DNA of 19,214 nucleotides from Actinomycetes bacterium (GTDB lineage Bacteria; Actinomycetota; Acidimicrobiia; Acidimicrobiales; Acidimicrobiaceae), in the NCBI GenBank assembly GCA_021823385.1, contig JAKAOC010000002.1, positions 1 to 19,214 on the forward strand, read 5' to 3'. Shown one piece after another: positions 7,401-15,900 of the stretch; position 1 is the first letter of the stretch, and each line of letters opens with the position of its first letter. Made by a program: the position numbers and the translations under genes. A model generated the notes under the pieces. The model searched no databases, had not been told where the DNA came from, and was given only the letters and a program-made list of their open reading frames with translations.

Positions 7401-10400
7401 CGAGACCCAGGCCATCCACACTCTCTCGTGGCAAGTGGCCGGATTCTGCTCCGAGGTCACCGCACCGGTGGGCGAGCGCACTGTCGACGGCCCCGCGCCC
7501 TACGGCGGCGGAGCCATGGTCATCACCACCGCCACCTCCTCGGCCGCTGCCATCGCCGATCGCCTCGACGCTGATCTGGCCGCCCGCGGCGTCCATGTCC
7601 CGGTGCACGCCGCCGTGCTGCGGGGCAACCAACGCGCCGTGAGCGAGTTCGAAAAACGCGGCGGAGTACTGGTCGGGACCAAGGGGTTGTGGGCCGGGGT
7701 CGATGTGGCCGACCCGCAGCGGCTGCGACTCTTGTGGATCAACAAGCTCCCTTTTGCCCCCTTTGCCGACCCGCTCGTCCAGGCCCGCATCGCGGCCTGC
7801 GCCGAGCGGGCCACGCGGGCCGGCGAGGACGACCCCGACGCCTGGGCCCAGCGTCACTACTACCTTCCACTGGCCGCCCTGGAACTGCGCCAAGGGATCG
7901 GACGCCTCATCCGTTCAGACGCCCACCGCGGGGTCATCGTCATCTCTGACCGCCGTCTCTCGGGGGTGGACCGACTACGCCGGACCTATCGTGACGTGTT
8001 CTTGGGCAGCCTCGACCCCGGGCTCCTGGTGGCTGACGGCGCCGATCCGGCCGGGGGCAACGTCGTCAACATGAAGGAGGCGTGGGAGGGGATCTGGCGC
8101 TTCATGGCCGACGTCGGATCTCTGGCCCCGGCCCGAGCGGCTGAGCTCTGCGAACCCGAGGCCCTCCTCGCCCACACCGTCACGCCAGAGCTGCGCCAGA
8201 TCAAGCGCCTCGAGTTAAGCGTCCAGGAGTACGCCGACCTGTTGGCAGAGGGTGAAGAAGGAGCAGTAGCCGAAGTGTTGCGTCGCTGCACCGAGGTTGC
8301 GCGCCTGTTGTCGGGGAACGCCGAGCTCACCTTGCGGCCCGAACAGGCCGACGCCATCGCCGCAGTGGTCACCGGCCGTGACCTACTGGCCCTATTGCCG
8401 ACCGGCTTCGGCAAGTCCTACTGCTTCCAGCTGCCGGCACTGGTGCTTCCCGGGGTGACCGTGGTCGTCTCACCCTTGGTCGCCCTCATGGCCGAACAGG
8501 CCATGGAGCTCAACCGCACGGTGGCCGGCGCGGTGCGGGCGTTGGTGGCTCCGTTGCGTGACTCGTCGTCTCGGGCTGGCAAGGCCGAAGTGGCCGCCGC
8601 CCTGGCCGGGACCCGCGACACCGGCATCAAGCTCGTCTACGTGAGTCCCGAGCGCGCCGCCCAACGGGCCTTTCGTGAAGCCCTCTACGCCGGGGCCGAG
8701 CGCGGCAGCCTGGCGGCGTTGGCCATCGACGAGGCTCACACTGTCGTGCAGTGGGGCGAGGACTTCCGCCCCTCCTTTCGCCGCCTCACCCCCGTACTCG
8801 CCGAGATCCGAACCCGGGCGCACAGGGCCGACCGGCCCCTCCCCATCTCGGCCTTCACCGCCACCGCCGATCCCTCTGTCCGCGACGGGCTGCTGCGGTT
8901 GCTCTTCGCCCAAGAAGAACCCGACGCCCCGCCCCCGCCCGAAGTGGTCTCGGCCAACCCCATCCGGCCCGAGCTCGCCATCTACTCGCGCAAGCTGCGG
9001 CGCGGCGGCGACGTGGCGATCGCCGGCATCGCCGAGGCGGTCGCCAACGCCTGCCCGGGCCACCTCATCATCTACTGCCTGACGGTCAACGAGGTGCAGA
9101 GCACTTACGCCCAACTGCGCGACTGGATAGGCCCCGAGCGCGAGTGGCAGGTTCGCCGCTTCCACGGCCGGCTGTCCTCAGCCGAGAAGTCCGCCGTGCT
9201 CGACGCCTTCAAGTATGCACCCAAGGATCCCGACGACCCGGCGTACTACCGGATGATCGTGGTGGCCACCTCGGCCTTCGGGCTCGGGATTGACCGGGGC
9301 GACGTGGCTGCAGTCCTTTGCCTCTCCCCGCCCTCGGACATGGCGTCGCTCTACCAGCAGCTCGGCCGGGGCGGCCGGGACCTGGCCCAGGGTGCGGGAG
9401 GGGGCGAGCAGGGAGCCGTCGGCATGGCGCTGGCCCATCGCCGGGGCTGGCGCATGGTCGAGTTCTTGACCACCACCGACCTTGACCTGGGCGTGCTCTG
9501 CGACTTGGGGCGCCGCGTGCTTACCTGCGGTGGGCTCTTGGATCCCAAGGTGGTGGCCGACGCCGCCATCAACGATGCGGTCGCGGCTGGGACGATGTCG
9601 GTCGACGCGGCGCGTCTCTCTCGGACCCGTGACGACTACCGAGCCGGGGTGGTCCGGGCGATGGCCACCTTGGCTGGGCTCGGGGCGGTGGAGGACCTCG
9701 GTGACATCCCCGCCTTCGTGAAGGTGATGGAGGGGCCCACCGCCCCCGATGACCCCGAAGACCAGGTCTTCGTCGACGTCGTCTTGGAAGGGGTGCGCAC
9801 GATTGCTGCCACTGGGGCCCGAGCTGGCGAGGCCCAGGGCGCGGCGCAGGTGACCTGCGCGCTGGCCCTCTTGCACTCATGGCTGGCCTTCGCCGAGATG
9901 GTCGAAGACGGTGAGGGACCGGCCGAGACCTGGGTCCGCCTCTATGACGCCCATGGGGCGGGCTGGCTCGACGTCAGCCAGTTCGCCCCTAACCAGAGCT
10001 TCGTGACAGCGCTCGAGATCCGCACCCACGAGCTCCCCGAAGGCTTCATAGCTGCCATGGGCGGACGCCGGACCCGGGCCATGGGAGAGATCCAACGGCT
10101 CAAGGACTGGTTCGACGCCGAGGACCACTGCGCCCAGGTGGGTTTCGCAGAGTACTTCGGGGAGACCCCGCCGGCGGAGGTCTGCGCCACCGCGCCCTGC
10201 CGGTGCTCGCGTTGCTGGCAGGACCGCACTGGTGGTGCGGACCCCGCGCCCGAGCCGGCCCTCTACGGCGCCTTCTGGCACCACAACCCGGCGCCGGTCA
10301 CGGCGGCCGATGATGCCCGGCGTCTTCTGCGCCTGCGCCGCCAGGTCAAAGAGGTGCTCCGCCTCAAGTACCGCGGCGTCGCCTTCTCCCAACTCCTCGC

Positions 10401-10656
10401 CCTCTTCCAGGGGTCGGACACCATCTGGAGCTCGCGGGCCGGCCGGAGCTTCCGGGTGCACAGCTGGATTCCCAACCACGTCCACTTCGGATCCCACCGG
10501 GGTTGGGTGAACGCCAAGAAGCTGCGCGATGTCCTCGACGAGTTGGTCCAGGACGGAGAGGTGGTCGTGGACGGACGCTCGTGGCGTCTGGCCCAGTACG
10601 CGCAAGCGTCGGCAGCCAACGCGCATGCCGCCATCGGCACCGGAGCCGGTTCATGA
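4465..10656 (+). CDS. DEDDh exonuclease - DinG-type helicase - RecQ-type helicase fusion
   Basis: 2063 aa from ATG 4465, 4 bases after GGGAGG; TTG 4408, ATG 4453 and GTG 4480 are alternatives. In order: a possible N-terminal winged helix (~1-65); a DEDDh exonuclease with D86/E88 (FDCET), D179 and H237/D242 (HDALDD); a DinG/XPD-like helicase with Walker A PTGIGKS (K381), DEAH (627-630), ISATL and QGIGRLIR (1143-1150); then a RecQ helicase with PTGFGKS (K1317), DEAH followed by the RecQ-type QWGEDFRP (1422-1436), TSAFGLGID and YQQLGRGGRD (1630-1639). A RecQ zinc module follows (C1889, C1907, C1912/C1914, C1917, with the expected YFGE between), then a winged-helix-like end. DinG proteins move 5'-3' and RecQ 3'-5', so one chain has opposed motors plus a 3'-5' nuclease. 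The DinG iron-sulphur site appears incomplete (S444 in place of the first Cys). Pro/Gly-rich and acidic inserts interrupt the DinG part. First gene of the operon. Confidence 0.9.
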   Translation: MPGDRVGTLVSILAAHPGGISTAELFADLRQHWPHLTEAQAGSIVEAAGDLVEVVGRTVRLRALPAEVSPADAPEPHEGVRVVAFDCETAVRLVATAPYTEARIFQIGAVRLGTDTAWVAEAPEFVRFVELEEGFEVFDPQVAARHAAESRPPAEVLGAFCDFVASADYLVAYNAEVADFSFIDEAADRAHLERIEGPARVDALYLGLCFYPHASGSHRLFDLAARAGVELVEATWHDALDDSRVLARLLEALGQEVAAKDPGLVALLSALGATSAPWKMLFALGGLPAPQPVALETDDVTPVVLGHLGATAPLRTRGRARVGGVPTALRGTEGIDPHLVASAARGGAELRASQDEMAKVLRRWISDGTDGLCEAPTGIGKSYVTLSTALEWLESHPRGRVVIATHTKQLQRQLAAEIEKLAHGELAWLRPASGLVKGAANRLSLRSLVHTIADCTEELAASPRPAQGTLYSEPRFCELVAYLLLRLCSAPSNLADEWESRSVDPMDVAPFFETYTEGSLPRWLRLLSQAEAGDFGAPPTPGAGVPAPVVGGGGGGSDPSAPAATEPDPGAEPSASSSSEPPHDPLELHTEFAPEAVARHRLVVTNHALLMAHREHIGDNQTLLIVDEAHAIESTATEALSTHIDFLSVELLAREALRCGRELAGVVDVTGLLSAADDLDAALHSEILPNTVSRIFDTVLGPKTRGNANRAATLVSRWGGDQARRDVMRAVSEVRALHQRSEYLVRMVMAVLNSAPFAQVEPAAAERFAALGDRAMAVEEATGAICDVADAVFGPPPARASAPAAPPVGGDGNDGSDTDAEDDDDSITVVDDEDVDGENLDVDEADGDEIDGDLAFGPAPAGNGPGPVANRIVWANEDESPDLVRGMGMRHYRFALHTSPVELPLEAKWMALRPSFARSVWISATLSVAPGPQYTGFEFIRSRLGFGTDVAEHRLPASFDYAHNARLYVMSDFPSWSEHETQAIHTLSWQVAGFCSEVTAPVGERTVDGPAPYGGGAMVITTATSSAAAIADRLDADLAARGVHVPVHAAVLRGNQRAVSEFEKRGGVLVGTKGLWAGVDVADPQRLRLLWINKLPFAPFADPLVQARIAACAERATRAGEDDPDAWAQRHYYLPLAALELRQGIGRLIRSDAHRGVIVISDRRLSGVDRLRRTYRDVFLGSLDPGLLVADGADPAGGNVVNMKEAWEGIWRFMADVGSLAPARAAELCEPEALLAHTVTPELRQIKRLELSVQEYADLLAEGEEGAVAEVLRRCTEVARLLSGNAELTLRPEQADAIAAVVTGRDLLALLPTGFGKSYCFQLPALVLPGVTVVVSPLVALMAEQAMELNRTVAGAVRALVAPLRDSSSRAGKAEVAAALAGTRDTGIKLVYVSPERAAQRAFREALYAGAERGSLAALAIDEAHTVVQWGEDFRPSFRRLTPVLAEIRTRAHRADRPLPISAFTATADPSVRDGLLRLLFAQEEPDAPPPPEVVSANPIRPELAIYSRKLRRGGDVAIAGIAEAVANACPGHLIIYCLTVNEVQSTYAQLRDWIGPEREWQVRRFHGRLSSAEKSAVLDAFKYAPKDPDDPAYYRMIVVATSAFGLGIDRGDVAAVLCLSPPSDMASLYQQLGRGGRDLAQGAGGGEQGAVGMALAHRRGWRMVEFLTTTDLDLGVLCDLGRRVLTCGGLLDPKVVADAAINDAVAAGTMSVDAARLSRTRDDYRAGVVRAMATLAGLGAVEDLGDIPAFVKVMEGPTAPDDPEDQVFVDVVLEGVRTIAATGARAGEAQGAAQVTCALALLHSWLAFAEMVEDGEGPAETWVRLYDAHGAGWLDVSQFAPNQSFVTALEIRTHELPEGFIAAMGGRRTRAMGEIQRLKDWFDAEDHCAQVGFAEYFGETPPAEVCATAPCRCSRCWQDRTGGADPAPEPALYGAFWHHNPAPVTAADDARRLLRLRRQVKEVLRLKYRGVAFSQLLALFQGSDTIWSSRAGRSFRVHSWIPNHVHFGSHRGWVNAKKLRDVLDELVQDGEVVVDGRSWRLAQYAQASAANAHAAIGTGAGS

Positions 10657-12920
10657 GCGAGGCCGAGAACGAGTTCGAGACCGCTGGCACCGAATCCGGG
10701 TTCGAGACCGAGCTCGACGAATTGACGAGCTACGCTTCAGCTCCTGACCCCGCCCTCAACGTCGGTGGGGCCGGACTCTTCGTCCCCGAGCTGGTCCTCG
10801 GCCCGGGTCATTTGCATCCTGACGACGAAGTAGCTATCGCCGCCCACCTCGAGGCGGTGGCCCGAGCCCGACACGTTCCGCTGCACCCCTGCGTTGCCTT
10901 CAACTGCCTATACCTCGGCTGGGACTTCGACGCCCAGAGCTACCAGTACGAGCTTTGCGGAAACCTCAACATGCCCCGGCTCGTGGCGGGCAAAGGTGTC
11001 GAAGCCCTCCCTGTCGGGGCTCTCGTCACCTACTCCTCTGGTACCGCCACCGAGCATCAGGAGTGGGCCGAGGTCCTCTACAAAGAGGGCCGCCCGACCG
11101 CCGCCCTCAACGAGGACGGCCTGGTGCGCCCGGCGTACTCGGGGGCCATCGGGATCACCGGCACCAGTGAGGGAGACGAGCCCGAGCTCCAGGAGTACCT
11201 GGTGCTCGACTTCACCCCCTTCGGGCCACTCAGTCACCAAGCCAGCTCCTGGCTCGAGCGGGCCCGAGGCGACCCCAGCCGGACCTACCTCAACGAGCTC
11301 GGCCACGTCGAGGTGTTGGCGAGCTACCTGAGCCCGGACGATGCAAAGGCCACCGATGCCGAGTACTTCGCCGCCTGGATGATGCGCCACCAGCGCGAGC
11401 TCCTAGAAGACGGCTGGCTGGGCGCCGCCCTCGAGGACCCCGGCGACGTGGACCTGTTGGCCGAGGCCCTTACCAACGCTCTCGATGCCATCGAAGCCGT
11501 GCTGGAGCGCTCGGGTGCCTTCGGCGAGTGGAACGGCTACTGGTACCTGCTCGAGGACTACGCCACCTTGCGCGGCGACCAGAACGCGCCGGGCGGACCG
11601 TCGGATGCCGGCTCGATCGTGAGCTCGCTCGCTCGGGTGCCCAAGCGCCAGCGCATCGTCTACCGGGCCTTCTCCCCACTGCTCCGCGGGAAGGTCGGCG
11701 ATAGCAATCTGCGCTTCTCCAATTACGCCCGCAACGCCGTGATGACCGGGGCCCTGGTGGCCGCCACCTTGGCCGAGCGCGCCCCTGACGGCATCTATTC
11801 GATGAACGAGGCCGACGTCGTGCTGCGCCTCGACGACAACAGGCAATTCGGCGGCATCTGGCGGGCCGAGCGCCTCGAAGAGCACATGATCTGCTCACTC
11901 GTGGGCTACCCCCCGACGCTTGCCTTGGGGCTGGGCGCCTCAGGGGAGGCCGGCCACTCCGATCAGTTGCTGGTCGATGAAGAGACCGAGTTCGCCGAGG
12001 AATCCACCGCCGATCCCACCATCCCTGACGACACCACCCCTGATGACTCGGTGTCCCCCGTCTTTTGGACTACGGCCCTGCGCGAGAGCCACCGGGTCGA
12101 ACAGCGCCTTCACGTGGACGCCGCCGCTCGGCTGGTCCCCGTCAACGGCACTATCGTGCTGCGCCTCGCCCACTCGGGCGACATTGCGCCCGATGAAGTG
12201 TCCCAGGAGGTCGCCCTCTCGGCCGACGGCGCCTGGCTCTCCCCAGTACGCTTCCCCTTCGACTTCTTCACAGGCATCCAGATCAACTGTCTGGCTCGGC
12301 CCGGGAGCTCCTTGGTGCGGGCCTCCACCACAGTGCTTCCCGAGCCGGTGACTCTCGCTGGCGCGGTCTACGACTACGCGTTCGACCGCTCGCTGGTCGA
12401 CCCGCGCCTCGCTCATCGGCAGCCTTTCACCCTCGAGCAACTGGCCATCGCCCGACTGGCCCGCCACGGCGAGGACGTTGGGAGTGGATGGCGGCGTCTC
12501 TCCACGTCGAAGCTGGCCGAGATGATCTTCGGACCGGATCCCGGACTTGAAGAGTTCCAGGCCATCAACGAGGCGTTGCGCGCAGGCGGTCGGGCCCGGC
12601 CCGAAGCGGGAGGGTGGATCTTCCGGGTCAGGCCCGGCACCACTCGGCGCGTTCAGCGAGAGGGTCCCTCGGGCGGCCTGTTCGGTGGGGCCTCGGCCGG
12701 TCTGGCCGAGAGCGTCGAGAGGGCTCGGCACCACCGGGCCCATCGGGTGGTGCTGCACTTGCGCCGGCTCAGCGTCTCTGAAGTGGCCCGCGGCGAGCGC
12801 CAAGCCATCTACCGTCGGTTCAGGGACCAGGCCCCCAACCGGGCCTCGTTGCCCGAGACCCTGCCGAGCGGGTACACCTTTGTCATCGCCCACACTCGAG
12901 GGAAGGGGACGGCCTCGTGA
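10653..12920 (+). CDS. Unrecognised 755-aa protein, middle gene of the helicase operon
   Basis: The ATG overlaps the stop of the helicase gene (ATGA), with GGAG at 10642-10645 as a weak ribosome binding site, so translation is probably coupled. The longer frame upstream would overlap the helicase gene by about 150 bases and is unlikely. I recognise no family. There is no signal peptide or membrane segment; it is probably cytoplasmic. Residues 1-436 look like a mixed globular region, ~437-469 form an acidic Pro/Thr-rich linker, and ~470-755 a second region. Within the latter, ~590-655 (FTLEQLAIARLAR...GWIFRV) resembles a winged helix. The C-terminal tail is basic. It may be an adaptor linking the helicase-nuclease to the giant ATPase; this rests only on gene order and overlap. 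Confidence 0.8.
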   Translation: MSEAENEFETAGTESGFETELDELTSYASAPDPALNVGGAGLFVPELVLGPGHLHPDDEVAIAAHLEAVARARHVPLHPCVAFNCLYLGWDFDAQSYQYELCGNLNMPRLVAGKGVEALPVGALVTYSSGTATEHQEWAEVLYKEGRPTAALNEDGLVRPAYSGAIGITGTSEGDEPELQEYLVLDFTPFGPLSHQASSWLERARGDPSRTYLNELGHVEVLASYLSPDDAKATDAEYFAAWMMRHQRELLEDGWLGAALEDPGDVDLLAEALTNALDAIEAVLERSGAFGEWNGYWYLLEDYATLRGDQNAPGGPSDAGSIVSSLARVPKRQRIVYRAFSPLLRGKVGDSNLRFSNYARNAVMTGALVAATLAERAPDGIYSMNEADVVLRLDDNRQFGGIWRAERLEEHMICSLVGYPPTLALGLGASGEAGHSDQLLVDEETEFAEESTADPTIPDDTTPDDSVSPVFWTTALRESHRVEQRLHVDAAARLVPVNGTIVLRLAHSGDIAPDEVSQEVALSADGAWLSPVRFPFDFFTGIQINCLARPGSSLVRASTTVLPEPVTLAGAVYDYAFDRSLVDPRLAHRQPFTLEQLAIARLARHGEDVGSGWRRLSTSKLAEMIFGPDPGLEEFQAINEALRAGGRARPEAGGWIFRVRPGTTRRVQREGPSGGLFGGASAGLAESVERARHHRAHRVVLHLRRLSVSEVARGERQAIYRRFRDQAPNRASLPETLPSGYTFVIAHTRGKGTAS

Positions 12921-15900
12921 CGTACGACGACCTGGGCCACAGCGCGGAGGCCGCCCTGGGCGGCCCCTTCAGCGACGAGGAAGAGGCGCAACGCTGCGCC
13001 GAGGTCCTGGGTGCCTTGGTGGCCCAACGTCGGGACAAGGTGGTGCGCTCGGCGTGGAATGCGCTTGGGCCCGAAGGGATGCAGTCTCTCTTCGCCAGCA
13101 TCCCCAGGCCGGTGCTCGAGGGTTTCCTGCGCAAACACCGCACTCCGGCGCCGCGCAAACCGGGTCTGGCCGACGCCAACTTGATCCTGCGCTCAGGACG
13201 CGTTCCAGGACGGGCCGCCCAGATGCTGCATTTCCTGGGACAAGGGATCGCCACCGAGGCCCATCGAGCGCTGAGTGACGGGGACCCCGAGGTGGTCTCC
13301 GCGCTGGTGTCCGGCTTTCACCCCGCGGTGCTCCGGGCCGCCTTGGTGGGGGACCTGTGCTGCAAGTCGCCGCTCACGGTGGCCGCCGGCACCTGGGCCC
13401 TGGGGCAGCTCGACCTGTTCGGTCCGGAGCTCTCCGATGACCCGCAGATCGCCCAGTTGGCCGAAGCATTCGCCCACGTGGCCGATCTACGTTGCCTTCG
13501 CGACGACGATCACGTCCAAGGTGACCTAGAGGCTGAGGTCGACCCAGAGTTCCGGTCATTGATGACCGCAGGGACCGAGAGCTTGGTCAACGCGTTGTTG
13601 GACAACCACTGTGACCTCGACGACCTCGACTCGGCCCTCGAGGGCTACTTCGGTGTCATCACCGACGCGCTCAGCACGTTCGAATCAGCGACTGCGGTGA
13701 TCGAGAGCGGGGAGGTGCTGGGCGCGCAGAGCATCGAGACCCTGCGCGCTGTCTGCGACGCCGCCGAGCAACTTGCCGAGCGCTGCGAGCCCATCGGCGG
13801 AGTTCCGCCGCTGTCCCTGCTGGTCTCTGCCGTCGAGGTCGCACGCCAATTCGTAATCGACGACGCGAACGTTCCACCGTTGGCCAGCGTGGTCGGTCCG
13901 GCCGCGCTCGAGCCGCAACTGGTCGAGCTCCGGGCGGCCGCCGTGGGCAATGATCTGAAGTTGACCGGGTTCCTGTCCGCCCTTCAGGCGTTGGTCAGAG
14001 CGGCACGTGATCCCGAGGCCGACCCTTTGGTGTTAAGCGAACTCGAGGCAGCGGCCCGTGCGGCCTTCGGCGCTGATCGCTTCGCCGCCACGCTCACTGC
14101 AGCCGTGCGTGGAACTTTGCTCTTGCCGCCTGAGGACGACGAGGACGACGACGAAGACGAAGAAGACGATGGTGGTGCCGTCGCCGAGAGCGGCGACGCG
14201 ATAGTCGCAGACACGCCTCCGGATGGGGACGAAGGGACCGAGCTGCCTGCCGAGGTCGGTACCACCACACTCGACGACAACGCTCTCCAAGACACAGCGC
14301 CCGGTGATGCCGATGCCATTGCCACTCCGCTGCCCCCGACCGACGCTGCCCCGAGCGTGCCCGCACCGCTGACCCGACCGCGCCTCAATCAACCGGTGGT
14401 CGCAGAACCGGTTGCTCCGGCGTACAACGGCGATGGGACGGCCAGCGAGGAGTCCGAGTTCGAAGCAGCCATCGAGCTCGAGGAGCGCCGCAATGCCGGG
14501 GTGTTCGCCGCGCTCGACGCAGGGAATTTCTCACTCGCTGCCTGGATCCTCGAAGCTTCCGGGGAGCCGTCCACCCTGGCGCATTGCGCTGCCCTGGCCG
14601 CCGCCATCCACGGCCCCGGCGAACTGGCCGATGCTTTGGGCGAGAGCCTGCCCGAGCTGGTGAGCGCGGGAATCTCAGGGTCAGAGGCCGTCCAGTTGAG
14701 CGCCTGGGCAGCGGCGCTACGGGCCTCTGTGCTGGCGCCGGAGACAGCGATCTACGAGTTGGTCAGCATCATTGCTAGCCACTTCGACGACCAGGCGATC
14801 GATTCCGTGTCCGGCGCCGTGGTGGCCTTCGGCCGCCGAGGGCTCTCGCTCACCAAAGCCACCGCCCTCTCAGCCGCCGGCGACCTATCCGGGCTCGAGG
14901 CCCAAGCCCGGCAAGCCGCCGAGGCCACCGCCGAGGAGTTGGTGCCGCGCCAGTTCTCCTTCGCCCCGGCCGGCCGCGTCTGGAAGGAGTGGCTGCTCGC
15001 GAGCGGACCACTCGCCGCCTTGGCCGATGCCGCAGCCAACCGGATCGAGCGCAGTGCCGCCGTGCGCAGTGCCGCCACCGAGATGAAGGACCGACGGGTC
15101 AGCCGGCGCGCCATCAGCGACACCGAGCGCAAGGTGCGTGACAAGTCCATCACCAAGTCAATCGAGGGCTCGGCCCACCAAGCGCTGTGCCGCCATTGGG
15201 ACGACGCGGTCAACGCCGCCCTGGCATGGTGCGATGCCGCCGACGCCCTGGCTATCCGCCAGCGCAGCGCGTCGAACTCCGACGAAGAGGCTATCGAGAA
15301 GCTCCGTCGCGAGACCTCAGAAGCGCGCTCGGACGCCACCCGCGCACTGGAGCTCCGGGGCCCGGGGACAGCCGGAGCGCTCCTGATCCTCGAGGAGTTC
15401 TATGCCCTCACCGATGGCAACTCGCCGGTGGGCACCGATGCGCCGCTGCGGGCCGTGCGCGCCGGCGGACTCCTCCTCGGCGACCAAGGCGTCCAAGTCG
15501 CCCTCACCCCCGACGGCCCGCTAGACCTCGAGGCCGTGCTGGCCGGGCTCGGGCGCGACCTGGGCAGCGCCTTCGACACCCGCCTGGAACGGCGCGACGT
15601 GCCCGCCGCCTTGGGCCTGGCCGAGTTGGCCCAGGCCAGCCTTGACGCTGGTGCGCGATCCATGATCGAGCGCTGCAACGTGGTGCTGTCCGAGGCACGG
15701 GCCGAGATATCGGGCGCAGCGCGCGACGTCTCAGCCCTCTTGGACCGCGCCCGCCGGCAGCTCTACGTGAGTGAGGACGCCTATGCCGCGCTGTCGGGCC
15801 GGCTCGAAGCGGCCCGGGACCTCGAACGCACCGACGTGGCCCGCCAATTGAGTGAGCTCGAAGCCATCACCGCCGAGTTGGCGACCGCCAAGGCGACGGC

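Noticed and set aside
10503..10652. Upstream extension of the middle operon gene
   Set aside because: It would overlap the helicase's C-terminal coding region by about 150 bases and gives an Arg/Gly-rich peptide. ATG 10653 with the ATGA overlap is far more natural.
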